Part shown: positions 51,719 to 60,090 of the stretch, in pieces
Layout: every line of letters begins with the position of its first letter
Numbering within the stretch: the first letter of the stretch is position 1
Assembly: GCF_018918075.1 (NCBI RefSeq)
Contig: NZ_JAHLPW010000003.1
Coordinates: 248,001 to 312,000, forward strand
Direction of reading: 5' to 3'
Length of the DNA: 64,000 nt
DNA from: Virgibacillus sp. MSJ-26
Lineage (GTDB): Bacteria; Bacillota; Bacilli; Bacillales; Amphibacillaceae
Translations under genes and position numbers: made by a program
Notes under the pieces: model-generated
Told to the model about the DNA's origin: nothing
Seen by the model: only the letters and a program-made list of their open reading frames with translations
Databases searched by the model: none

Positions 51719-52278
51719 TTATAAACTTTTGGCAATACGAGTAATTTCTTTTATTACAGAATAAACTTCATTATTATCTTTAATTACAAATAAATGGTCT
51801 GCTTCCCCTTCTGTTGGATCAACAACATCTTTCATTTTAGAGTCAGCTTGTTGCCTTAATAGCACTTCCTCAAAATTAGAAGCAAACCTGAATATAGATG
51901 TACTGCGTTGACTATTCGTGACTCGCTTGTATAGAACTTTATCTGGAATATCGAAATGGACTAAGACACGAACAAACTCGCTTTTAGGATAGATTTCTTC
52001 AAGTAAATACTGTCTTCCTTTTTTAGTACGGTTTGAATTACTAACAATTATATGATAATCAGTGTGTACTTTAGCATAATCAATAATTAACTTTGATATG
52101 GAATGTTTAAGAGTATTCGGTCCTGATTTAGGTTGTAGGTTTTTATAATAAGTATTGATAAATTCAGCATGGTTATCTTGGTCCATAACAAAAGAGCGAT
52201 CCAACTCTTTTTCTAAATCTCTAGCAAATGTACTTTTTCCACTATGGGTTTTCCTACTGTAATAATAACTAACCTTTT
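51719..52278 (-). pseudogene. Frameshifted P-loop kinase (zeta-toxin / AAA-like)
   Basis: From 52204 to 51719 the frame encodes a nucleotide-kinase-like core: IVSNSNRTKKGRQYLLEEIY, VRVLVHFDIPDKVLYKRV, and a C-terminal DHLFVIKDNNEV. Upstream, RLVIITVGK continues in one frame and KTHSGKSTFARDLEKEL (Walker A) in another; a missing A in the run at 52249-52252 explains the shift. The start codon is also gone, with TTTTTT AAAAGG where ATG AAA AGG would be expected behind GGAGGAGAG. The gene is therefore broken, unless the missing A is a sequencing error. Confidence 0.68.
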
Positions 52279-52386
52279 AAAAAACTCTCCTCCAACACGA
52301 AATTCACACAAATACTCTCCCGTAATAATTAAACAGTAGCGCCCTATTGCAATATAAAATTTAATAGTTTTTATTTTTATGTCTTT

Positions 52387-53025
52387 TCAGGAAGATGATT
52401 TCTTTTTCTTTGGCCAAAATGTATATGAAAAAGACCAGATAAAATCTATAATCAAAATAATTCCCCACACACTGTTTGCGTGGTTAATTTTGTTATCTTC
52501 GTATATTTGGAACATATTTTTTATTCGATTCAAAGAAAATTCTTGCCAACCAGCAAATCCACTCATACTTAAAAAGACGAACTGTGCTATTACAAAAATC
52601 AGGAGATGGGAATACCAGCCTTTCCTTTCTTCTTTTGCGTGCACTTTCCCATATAGTTCTTGTTTATGGATTTCTTTGTGGGGAAGTTCGGGAACTGGCT
52701 CTCCTTTCCAACTTGCAATTTTCCTTTTGAAAAAACTTTCTAACTGTAGAAAATCCTTTTTGCCTAGTGAAATTAAATAAATAAAAAACAAGACGGTAAT
52801 CACTTGAAAAGAAGAGACCTTTCCAGTTTCAACGTAGTCATAGATTGCGATTAAAGCTATAAATAGTTCATTCAGAATTAGTAAAACTATAAAAACATAA
52901 CCTATCCTCGGCTTATTGAACCAATATCTCATGATAAAAAATGCACCAAGCAATACGAAAAAGAGAATTTCGGCTACGATAACGAATGACCATTTATGCT
53001 GCATTAAAAAAGATATCATTTCCAT
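52387..53025 (-). CDS. Hypothetical membrane protein
   Basis: This 212-residue protein has about five membrane segments (15-32, 42-60, 75-90, 140-155 and 187-205), a basic-acidic soluble loop (KGEPVPELPHKEIHKQELYG), and a basic end (WPKKKKSSS). AGGAG precedes ATG 53025. No family recognised. It lies alone between intergenic repeats of the cassette-like region. Confidence 0.75.
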   Translation of the reverse strand: MEMISFLMQHKWSFVIVAEILFFVLLGAFFIMRYWFNKPRIGYVFIVLLILNELFIALIAIYDYVETGKVSSFQVITVLFFIYLISLGKKDFLQLESFFKRKIASWKGEPVPELPHKEIHKQELYGKVHAKEERKGWYSHLLIFVIAQFVFLSMSGFAGWQEFSLNRIKNMFQIYEDNKINHANSVWGIILIIDFIWSFSYTFWPKKKKSSS

Positions 53026-53182
53026 CGTCTTATTACTCCTTTACTTAACAATCTTCCCTATTTTTTAAGCCAGCTACTAAAACAGTCTGATATAAAATCA
53101 GCTAAATAGGTTTCAAAAAATGCAGCTATAATAATTAAAGGTAAAGTCAAAACAACATCTCCATATATCTATGATATCCCTT

Positions 53183-53242
53183 CAATCTGACCCGATAATT
53201 GAATAATATTGTTAAACAAACGTGCCTAATTCCGGGAGATTG
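53183..53242. repeat. Cassette-region repeat, type I (copy 1)
   Basis: The copy begins CAATCTGACCCG and ends CGGGAGATTG, so the outer ends are inverted repeats. The centre contains AATAATATTGTTAAACAAAC and GTGCC. The same order appears at 56813-56867 with only about 10 changes in 54 bases, and in a more diverged form at 61858-61910. Confidence 0.8.
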
Positions 53243-53283
53243 TTTTTGAGACTCTGAAGAAATCACAATATTAATTAAACTAT

Positions 53284-53733
53284 TTATAAAATGAGTTTCA
53301 TTCCTTCGTGGCTTGCTGTGAACCCTAACTTTTCATAAAAACGATGGGCATCGCTGCGTTGTTTGTCCGTGGTCAATTGAACCATACCGCATTTCTCTGA
53401 TTTAGCAATCAATATAGCCTCTTCAAATAACTTTTCGCCAATCCTCTTTCCTCGATAATTTCGATCGACACGTACACCTTCAATCTGTGCACGTTTCATT
53501 CCTTGTCTTGCTAATCCAGGAATTATTGTCAGTTGAAGACATCCAATCACCTTTTGGTTTTCAACAGCTAAAATAATCTGGTTTCCAACCTGTGTTTCTA
53601 TCGCATTAAATGCTTCATAATAAGCTTCTGGTAGTGGTTCTTCAAAACGTTCACGCTTTGATCCTAATTCATCATCAGCGAGTAAACGAACAATTGAATG
53701 TAAATCATTTTTATTTGCTTTACGAAATTCCAT
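53284..53733 (-). CDS. GNAT acetyltransferase
   Basis: This 149-residue GNAT protein has NDLHSIVRLLADDELG, VIGCLQLTIIPGLARQGMKR, VDRNYRGKRIGEKLFEEAIL (acetyl-CoA loop YRGKRIG) and TTDKQRSDAHRFYEKLGF. The short form is typical of small-molecule or peptide acetyltransferases. AGGTGATTATCA precedes ATG 53733. A type I repeat lies directly past its stop. Confidence 0.92.
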   Translation of the reverse strand: MEFRKANKNDLHSIVRLLADDELGSKRERFEEPLPEAYYEAFNAIETQVGNQIILAVENQKVIGCLQLTIIPGLARQGMKRAQIEGVRVDRNYRGKRIGEKLFEEAILIAKSEKCGMVQLTTDKQRSDAHRFYEKLGFTASHEGMKLIL

Positions 53734-53937
53734 TGATAATCACCTCAATTTTATCCATTTGTTTAAAACGTTTAAAGGATTTACGAATAACTGACACAGT
53801 TTGCGCAACAATCATTATCAAACACCCTCTCTCATTCCATTAAATGCCACGATCATAGAATAATTTTATTAAACAATCGCGCATACTCGTAATATAAGGT
53901 TAACCAGATATTTCTGGTTGACCTTTTGTGGAATAAA

Positions 53938-54534
53938 TCACTTAATACTACTGGATATAAACATTGAAGCATCTTGTTTCGCAAAAATTCGCTCCCCGTA
54001 ATAAAATGTTTTAATCTCATTTGATTTAAATCCAACTTCGGATAATCTTTCTTCCATTTCATCGTGCGAAAAGCCATTATGAATTTTTGGATGACTTACA
54101 TTATTATTTTTGTCAAAATCAATAATTATTAGCTTACCGTCATTATTTAAAGTGTTGAATAATTCTTTTAGTATTTTTTGGGTATCTGGGATATGAAGGA
54201 GAACTAATGACATTAAAATTATATCTACCTTAAAATCAGGAGATTTTTCTGTAAAATCTGTATGAAGTACCCTTGCATTCTTGATTTTTTTGGTGGTGAT
54301 CTTAGCTTCCGCAATATCTAACATTTGTTTCGATGAATCTACCAACAAAACAGAATCAACTAACTCTGATAACTCTAGACTGACTAGACCCGTTCCACCT
54401 CCGTAATCTAATAAGGATTTGGATTTACTATTTTGTAATTCTGGTTTTACTTCATTAATTATAACTTTAGCTAATTCAATTCTGTCTTCTGTATCGTACC
54501 TTTTTGCCATCTTTTCAAAATGGTTATTTTCCAT
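53938..54534 (-). CDS. Class I SAM-dependent methyltransferase
   Basis: This 198-residue methyltransferase has the class I motifs LLDYGGGTGLVSLELSELV (motif I), VLLVDSSKQMLDIA (motif II) and KVDIILMSLVLLHIPDTQ (motif IV). It binds SAM in the cytoplasm; the substrate is unknown. GGAGAAG precedes ATG 54534; the frame open to 54579 has no site. A TTAAACAATCGCGC repeat fragment (near 53874) lies beyond its end. The small overlapping frame at 53853-54077 is a shadow. Confidence 0.9.
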   Translation of the reverse strand: MENNHFEKMAKRYDTEDRIELAKVIINEVKPELQNSKSKSLLDYGGGTGLVSLELSELVDSVLLVDSSKQMLDIAEAKITTKKIKNARVLHTDFTEKSPDFKVDIILMSLVLLHIPDTQKILKELFNTLNNDGKLIIIDFDKNNNVSHPKIHNGFSHDEMEERLSEVGFKSNEIKTFYYGERIFAKQDASMFISSSIK

Positions 54535-54693
54535 ATTTACTTCTCCGTTCTTTTTATTATTAATTATATTATAAAACAACCTGCTCTATTGTCGAATTAA
54601 TAACTAAATATTAAAATAACTTCCGACACATATTTAATATGTTTTCAAAATTGTGCTCCGTTAATTAAAGAAGGTTTACACCCATTTCCATTA

Positions 54694-55680
54694 TCAATCC
54701 CCAGCAAATGATTCTATGAATTTATTAATTTCTTTACTCATTTCCTTATAACGAGTCCAATGAAGATAATGATGCCCCTGTAAAGTAACAATTTTACTGG
54801 CAGGAGAATTAGTAAGTTGTGTTTCATAAAAAGTCACATTGTTTTTACCATCCTCTGTTACCTTATCTTCTTTCGTTGTGGATAATAAAACTGGCATATT
54901 AGAAGGAAATTTCATATCAACTGTTTTGTTAATATTATTTTTTATATTATTGGCTTCGTTAACAACGTTTTTGTTGTAACCCTTCCAAGCTGAGATTGCT
55001 TTGGTCATTTTTAAATTTTCTTCGGAATATGAACCATCATCAGCAATAGGTAAAAAACTTTCGGGACTTATATATAATGCTAATCTTGCAATTCCAGTAG
55101 GTGCCACATAACTCAAACATTTGGGCATTGTAGGGGAGGTTTCCCCAAAGTATTCCAATGCCTGTGGTAACGTGGGGTCGATTCCTATGATGGCTTTAAC
55201 TTCTTCTGGATATGTGTTGGCAAAATACATACTGTATATTCCTGAAATTGAATGCGGCATCAATATGTATGGGCCTTTTATGTCAGATTTTTTTAAAGCA
55301 ACCCTTATTTCACCTACTATATTTTCCACTGTTCTTTCCTTGTTGGTTATATCGCTCCATCCATATCCAAACAACTCTACCACTACTACCTTATTTTTCT
55401 TTGCCATTTCATTTATCAAAGGTTCAAAATCCAATGCTGGTGCTGCAGTTCCAAGACCACTTAATAAAACTATCGTATTATCGCCATCACCCTTAGTATA
55501 AATGTGCATGTTTTTCCCATCAACTTCAACTAATTCCCCTATTGGTGGGTATTTTTTTTGTTCCAATGCAGTCATAATGTTACTAAAAATAACCCATATA
55601 GCAAATGCTGCTATTAAAGCTAATACAATATTCCTTAAAATTATCCAAGGTCTAAATTTCTTTTTTTTATTTTTTCTCAT
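54694..55680 (-). CDS. Membrane-anchored alpha/beta hydrolase
   Basis: This 328-residue hydrolase has a basic start and one membrane segment (about 10-35). The alpha/beta fold follows, with LLSGLGTAAPALDFEPL (oxyanion loop), ILMPHSISGIYSMYFANTYP (nucleophile Ser in HSISG) and LQGHHYLHWTRY near the end (catalytic His). The acid residue is probably in the TTKEDKVTEDG loop. AGGAAG precedes ATG 55680. Orientation puts the catalytic domain outside the cell. The substrate, an ester or amide, is unknown. Confidence 0.9.
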   Translation of the reverse strand: MRKNKKKKFRPWIILRNIVLALIAAFAIWVIFSNIMTALEQKKYPPIGELVEVDGKNMHIYTKGDGDNTIVLLSGLGTAAPALDFEPLINEMAKKNKVVVVELFGYGWSDITNKERTVENIVGEIRVALKKSDIKGPYILMPHSISGIYSMYFANTYPEEVKAIIGIDPTLPQALEYFGETSPTMPKCLSYVAPTGIARLALYISPESFLPIADDGSYSEENLKMTKAISAWKGYNKNVVNEANNIKNNINKTVDMKFPSNMPVLLSTTKEDKVTEDGKNNVTFYETQLTNSPASKIVTLQGHHYLHWTRYKEMSKEINKFIESFAGD

Positions 55681-55927
55681 TACTTCCTGTGTCCTTCTTT
55701 CTTTTTTATTCCATAATACCATACGAACAAATTCTAGTAATGAGTCTTGGAAGTAATTTAATATAGATCTTGAGGCTTACTGAACATACTAGCAGCTCTT
55801 TATGTACATTTCTTCATAATACCTTCTTAATCCTAGCATATAATCACAACGGCATTACTCCCTCCAAACTATTATGGTAGATATCAAAATAATGATATAA
55901 TAATATGAAATGATAGGAGCAGTAATA

Positions 55928-56170
55928 TTGAAGTGGTCAGAAGTAAGAAAAATGTACCCAGATCAATTTGTAAAATTGAAAATACTTTCATCTCATGTTG
56001 AAGATAATCAAGAAATCGTTGAGAATATGGCTGTGATAAGGTCTGTACCGGAAGAATCAGCTACAAAGGAACTTTTAAAATCAAAAGGTGAAGATTTGAT
56101 ATATCACACTTCCCATGAAAGTATTGTACTCGAAGTCCGACAAGATGTAGTGTTGAGGAGATTCTACTAA
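55928..56170 (+). CDS. Small hypothetical protein, only plus-strand gene of this region
   Basis: This 80-residue soluble acidic protein begins KWSEVRKMYPDQFVKLKILS and continues with ENMAVIRSVPEESATKELLK and the end SIVLEVRQDVVLRRF. AGGAGC fits TTG 55928. A TATAAT lies at 55896-55901. I do not recognise a named family, although the start KWSEVRxxYPxQFV is familiar from small Bacillus proteins. It runs against the surrounding minus-strand genes. Confidence 0.65.
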   Translation: MKWSEVRKMYPDQFVKLKILSSHVEDNQEIVENMAVIRSVPEESATKELLKSKGEDLIYHTSHESIVLEVRQDVVLRRFY

Positions 56171-56224
56171 CATGAGGATTAAAATGGCTTACTAAGAAAA
56201 GCGCCCGTTTGCTGTAACCGATGT

Positions 56225-56767
56225 TCATCGGAACTTTTTAGCTTCCGCAGTATAAATGTACTCGTGACTTGGCTCTCCTCTGAAAAAGTCAGCATTTTCT
56301 TCAAAGCCCGTATACTCAAATCCTAAACGTTTAACTAATTCAATCGACTTAATATTTCTAGTGTCTATGTACGCTTCAAATTCAATAATTTCATATTCCT
56401 CTATTAACCTATTTATTATCAACAACAAAGCTTGCGTAGCATATCCCTTTCCCCAATAATTTGAATTTAGGATATAAGCAACTGATGCTTTTTTATCGTT
56501 CATGAATATTGTCGCTTGAAGGGTTCCGATATATTGTGATATTTCGCTATCATACAAAGCATAATTTAACCAAATTTCATCCAAATGAGAGGGAGCCCCT
56601 TTGGACAAAACATCAAATTTGTTGGCGAGAGTTTCTTCGCTTGTAGGTGGATTTTCAGGAATATAATTATAAATTTTCGGGTCTTTTAATACCTCAAATA
56701 ATCTTGATGCATGGTCTTTTTTCAATGGCTCTAACATCAATGATTTAGACGTAATTTTCTCGCTCAT
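56225..56767 (-). CDS. GNAT acetyltransferase, RimJ/RimL type
   Basis: This 180-residue protein has the RimJ/L pattern: SLMLEPLKKDHASRLFEVLK, ASVAYILNSNYWGKGYATQA (acetyl-CoA loop WGKGYATQ) and EFEAYIDTRNIKSIELVKRL. GAGGAGACTTAT precedes ATG 56767; the longer frame to 56797 has no site. AGCGCCCGTTTGCTGT (56200) and a type I repeat (56813) lie on its two sides, so it looks like one unit of the cassette-like array. Confidence 0.92.
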   Translation of the reverse strand: MSEKITSKSLMLEPLKKDHASRLFEVLKDPKIYNYIPENPPTSEETLANKFDVLSKGAPSHLDEIWLNYALYDSEISQYIGTLQATIFMNDKKASVAYILNSNYWGKGYATQALLLIINRLIEEYEIIEFEAYIDTRNIKSIELVKRLGFEYTGFEENADFFRGEPSHEYIYTAEAKKFR

Positions 56768-56812
56768 ATAAGTCTCCTCGCTATTTTTTATCGTCAAATT
56801 TTTTTACTATAG

Positions 56813-56867
56813 TCTGGGCCGTTAATTGATTAATATTGTTAAACAAACGCGCCCGATTGCGGAGATC
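56813..56867. repeat. Cassette-region repeat, type I (copy 2)
   Basis: TCTGGGCCGTTAATTGATTA is followed by ATATTGTTAAACAAACGC, GCCCGATTGCGG and AGATC. It lies between the acetyltransferase and phosphatase genes. It matches the copy at 53183-53242 over its whole length, which for intergenic sequence shows a shared element. Confidence 0.85.
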
Positions 56868-56879
56868 TTAAAAGTACTA

Positions 56880-57461
56880 CTACTGAACATTTTCACTAAT
56901 AAATAATTTACTATCGAGTTTGAGAATCGAGCTGTTGTCCATATTAAATTTCATCATCTGATCAAAAGGTGTATTTGTTAAATAGCATTGCAAGCACATA
57001 ATAACTGCACGATGAGTTACAATTACAACATTTTCTCGGTTTCTCTTAATCACCTTATGTATGGCTGGCAAAACACGGTTTAGCAATTCTTGATAGGATT
57101 CTCCCTTAGGGGGTTTGCTATATCTCTGATTCACGGACCACTTTTTATATTGTGCTGGATATCTTTCTTCAATTTCATTCCAAGTCAACCCTTCCCATTC
57201 CCCGAAGTTTATTTCCTGCAAACCTTCTATTGATACATATTTAACTTTAGTTAATTCACTTAAAATTTGTGCTGTTTGAATTGCTCTTTTTTGCGGGCTT
57301 GAATAAATTGCTGAGAAATTATAATCGGAATTCAGCAAAGTATTACTCAGTAGTTTTGCTTGAGTAATACCAGTTTGATTTAGCTCAATATCCATGCTCC
57401 CTTGTAATTTTCCTCTTATATTCCAATCTGTTTGTCCATGTCTTATTAAATAAATCTGCAT
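56880..57461 (-). CDS. Histidine phosphatase (phosphoglycerate mutase-like)
   Basis: This 193-residue protein has the RHG signature YLIRHGQTDWN (phosphorylated His9) and the second-His motif VVIVTHRAVIMCL, with GLQEINFGEWEGLTWNEIEE between. Such proteins dephosphorylate small molecules; many are called CobC- or GpmB-like. The substrate is unknown. AGGAGGTG precedes ATG 57461; an upstream frame to 57503 has no site. Repeats flank the gene on both sides. Confidence 0.92.
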   Translation of the reverse strand: MQIYLIRHGQTDWNIRGKLQGSMDIELNQTGITQAKLLSNTLLNSDYNFSAIYSSPQKRAIQTAQILSELTKVKYVSIEGLQEINFGEWEGLTWNEIEERYPAQYKKWSVNQRYSKPPKGESYQELLNRVLPAIHKVIKRNRENVVIVTHRAVIMCLQCYLTNTPFDQMMKFNMDNSSILKLDSKLFISENVQ

Positions 57462-57550
57462 AAATGAACACCTCCTACCTAATAAAATTCTTGCTTTATT
57501 CATAAATTAGAAATCTTTTTTAACAAGGGTTGTTCACTGGTTTTATATAA

Positions 57551-57601
57551 CAATCTGGCCCTATTCTGGAACACCACTATGCCGCAAGCGCGCCCGTTTG
57601 A
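57551..57601. repeat. Cassette-region repeat, type II (copy 1)
   Basis: CAATCTGGCCCTATTCTGGA then ACACCACTATGCCGCAAGCG and CGCCCGTTTG. It shares about 43 of 50 bases with the copy at 59965-60014. It lies between two minus-strand genes. Confidence 0.85.
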
Positions 57602-57611
57602 TGAACAAAAT

Positions 57612-58040
57612 TTAATTTTTAGTCCATTCCATTAAATACTCTTGTTTATTGGTTTGCTCATCTGTTAATTCTTCTTTTATAATGAAGCCGTTCTTTTCGT
57701 AAAAACGTACTGCTGATAAATTTTCTTTATACACCTTCAACCGAATTTTATTTCTTCGTCTTTTTTCAAAGTTCAATAACTCTTTCCCAGCTCCATTGTT
57801 TTGATATGCTACATCAATAAAAAGCGCTGCTAAATAGCCTTCTACCATTGAAATAAAACCTATAATTTTTGTTTGATTAGTTATGACATGCGTTTCTGAC
57901 ATTGGAATATACTTTTCTTTCATCTCTTCAATTTGGGATTCCCAATAACCAGAATAAATAAAATCGTGTGCCTGTAATGAACTTTTGTACCAAATATCAA
58001 TCAAGATATCAATATCGTTTTCTTTATATGCCCTTATCAT
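57612..58040 (-). CDS. GNAT acetyltransferase
   Basis: This 142-residue GNAT protein has YKENDIDILIDIWYKSSLQA, GFISMVEGYLAALFIDVAYQ, NNGAGKELL (acetyl-CoA loop) and LSAVRFYEKNGFIIKEE. The pattern matches small acetyltransferases such as those acting on amines. GAGGGAT precedes ATG 58040. It lies between a type II repeat and a partial copy (AATGCACCCGATTGCGGCAC near 58125). Confidence 0.9.
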   Translation of the reverse strand: MIRAYKENDIDILIDIWYKSSLQAHDFIYSGYWESQIEEMKEKYIPMSETHVITNQTKIIGFISMVEGYLAALFIDVAYQNNGAGKELLNFEKRRRNKIRLKVYKENLSAVRFYEKNGFIIKEELTDEQTNKQEYLMEWTKN

Positions 58041-58151
58041 AATATCCCTCTTTTTCCATTTAACCCATACTTCACTATCCGTGTCCAATTTTTAGTCTAA
58101 CTTCACGCTGATCCTTCTTCCAAAAATGCACCCGATTGCGGCACAGTAAAA

Positions 58152-58871
58152 TCAATGAATATCCGCCTTTTTAAAATAGACGATCAACGCAATAAATCCT
58201 GTGAGGGCTGTAACTATTATAGCTGTATAAGAGTATTCTGGCGGATATGTTGAGGGAAGTGTATGATTAGCAATATCTCCTGCCGCTGCCCATGGAAATA
58301 ACGCCCTGTGCTCCGAACTCCCTCCCATTACATTTATTAAAGTTATAACCACAGTAAAAATAATAGTTGGAACATAATTCTTCATAACAAGCGTCACAAG
58401 TATAATGGGTGTGGAGAGTATAAATAATAATACTCCTCCTATACTAAATTCTTTAAATGATTCTACCAGTAATGAGATGTCCAGACCATCAAACTGCGTT
58501 AACAGGCCTAAGAACAAAGTGAGAAACCAGGCTATCATTGTTAACATCATAATCCACATAAACAGCAGAAGCGTTTTACTCATAATAAAGCTTACTCGTG
58601 ATACGGGGATTGTTAAAATATTCTTTATTGTATTTTCCACATATTCACGATTGAAAAGATAAGTAGTTACCACTCCATATAAGGGAGCCCCTATGATGAG
58701 AACAGTATATAAATTGACATTGTAAAAAAGTTCCTTGAAAGGAGTAGACGGTTCATTCACATATGTGGCTACTACCACTACAAGAGGAGCTACGGCTGCA
58801 CCAGCTATGCTTAACAGAAACATACTAGAACGTTTAAGCTTTAAAAGTTCAGTAAATAATAAACTAGCCAA
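58152..58871 (-). CDS. ABC-2 type transporter permease
   Basis: This 239-residue protein has six membrane segments and the ABC-2 pattern: FTELLKLKRSSMFLLSIAGA at the start, NREYVENTIKNILTIPVSRV in the coupling loop, and TVLIIGAPLYGVVTTYLF. It pairs with the ATPase gene upstream, which it overlaps by 8 bases. Such pairs export peptide antibiotics or give bacitracin-type resistance. GGGGGTGG suits TTG 58871. Substrate unknown. Confidence 0.9.
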   Translation of the reverse strand: MASLLFTELLKLKRSSMFLLSIAGAAVAPLVVVVATYVNEPSTPFKELFYNVNLYTVLIIGAPLYGVVTTYLFNREYVENTIKNILTIPVSRVSFIMSKTLLLFMWIMMLTMIAWFLTLFLGLLTQFDGLDISLLVESFKEFSIGGVLLFILSTPIILVTLVMKNYVPTIIFTVVITLINVMGGSSEHRALFPWAAAGDIANHTLPSTYPPEYSYTAIIVTALTGFIALIVYFKKADIH

Positions 58872-59784
58872 TTGCACCACCCCCAACTAACTTTGTAAAG
58901 TAATCCTCTAGCCCTTCCTCGCTTATATTTATTTTTAACACTTCAATACCATTTTCAACAAAAGCCTTGTTAAGCCTTCCCTGTTTGCCCAGGTGGGAAT
59001 ATACACGAATATTACCTTCGGCATGAACTTCATAATCAGATATGCCAAATTGACTTTCTAAGAGCATGATTGCTTTATTGTCATCAGAGACTTGAAACTC
59101 CAAATAATTACGGTTTCTTTCCCTAAGCTTGTCGAATGCAATTTCTTCTAAAAGTCTTCCTTCATGGATAATCCCCATATGAGTTGCTAATTGTTCAATT
59201 TCTGATAGTATGTGACTGGATACAAATATAGTTATATTTCTATCTTTAGCTAAAGATAGAATTAAACTTCGTATTTCCTTTATCCCAATTGGATCCAATC
59301 CATTAGTAGGTTCATCTAATATTAGTAGTTCCGGATTATGGAGAAGTGCTCTGGCTATTCCGAGTCTCTGCTTCATTCCTAAAGAATATTTGCCGACAAG
59401 CTTTTTTGTTTCATTATGCAGATCGACAATTTCTAAAGCCTCTTCTATCGTATTTTTCTTATGAACCCCTAGGATTTTTGCGTTGATTAAAAGATTTTCT
59501 CTTGCTGTGAGGTTTTCATAGAATCCTGGAACTTCTACAATGGATCCGATACGTCTTAAAATACTTTTTTGATTATTAAATAGGTTCTCACCAAATATTT
59601 CAACTTGCCCAAAAGTAGGTTTAATTAACCCTAATAACATCCGTATAGTAGTCGTTTTTCCCGCACCATTTCGACCCAAAAAACCGTAAATCTCCCCTTG
59701 ATTCACAGTTATGTTCAGGTGATCCACTGATTTCTGTTCTCCATAAATTTTCATTAAATTTCTAGTTTTGATGATTTCACTCAC
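58864..59784 (-). CDS. ABC transporter ATPase (BcrA-like)
   Basis: This 306-residue ATPase has Walker A GRNGAGKTT, Q-loop region GSIVEVPGFYENLTARENLL, signature KYSLGMKQRLGIARALL, Walker B LLILDEPTNGLDP, and the switch His in SSHILSEIE. An extra C-terminal part (about 220-306) is common in BcrA-type subunits. AGGTG precedes GTG 59784; a further GTG lies at 59793. The downstream permease overlaps. The family suggests antibiotic-peptide export or resistance, not proven. Confidence 0.95.
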   Translation of the reverse strand: MSEIIKTRNLMKIYGEQKSVDHLNITVNQGEIYGFLGRNGAGKTTTIRMLLGLIKPTFGQVEIFGENLFNNQKSILRRIGSIVEVPGFYENLTARENLLINAKILGVHKKNTIEEALEIVDLHNETKKLVGKYSLGMKQRLGIARALLHNPELLILDEPTNGLDPIGIKEIRSLILSLAKDRNITIFVSSHILSEIEQLATHMGIIHEGRLLEEIAFDKLRERNRNYLEFQVSDDNKAIMLLESQFGISDYEVHAEGNIRVYSHLGKQGRLNKAFVENGIEVLKINISEEGLEDYFTKLVGGGAIG

Positions 59785-59964
59785 TTTAAACACCTGCTTT
59801 CAATTAAGCATTCATAGTAACAATATAGGCATTCGCCAACGTTGTACCCCTTAACCTTATACAGGCGAAAGAAATACAGAAATCGATTTTTCTTACATTA
59901 ACCTTACATTTTTGAAAGAAACACTCTAGGATCATGCTGATCATCGCTAGTAAGACTTATTCAA

Positions 59965-60014
59965 CAATCTGGCCCGATTCCAGAATACCATTATGCCGCA
60001 ATCGCGCACGTTTA
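59965..60014. repeat. Cassette-region repeat, type II (copy 2)
   Basis: CAATCTGGCCCGATTCCAGA then ATACCATTATGCCGCAATCG and CGCACGTTTA. It matches the copy at 57551-57601 and lies between the S41-type peptidase gene and the ABC pair. Confidence 0.85.
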
Positions 60015-60090
60015 CTAGAGATAATCATCCTTATCCCAAAATTATAGCTGTAGTTATTACCAATAAATTGTTATAAAAGTCATAAGCAAT

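Noticed and set aside
53853..54077. 74-codon minus-strand frame
   Set aside because: It overlaps the methyltransferase gene in another frame and has no ribosome site.
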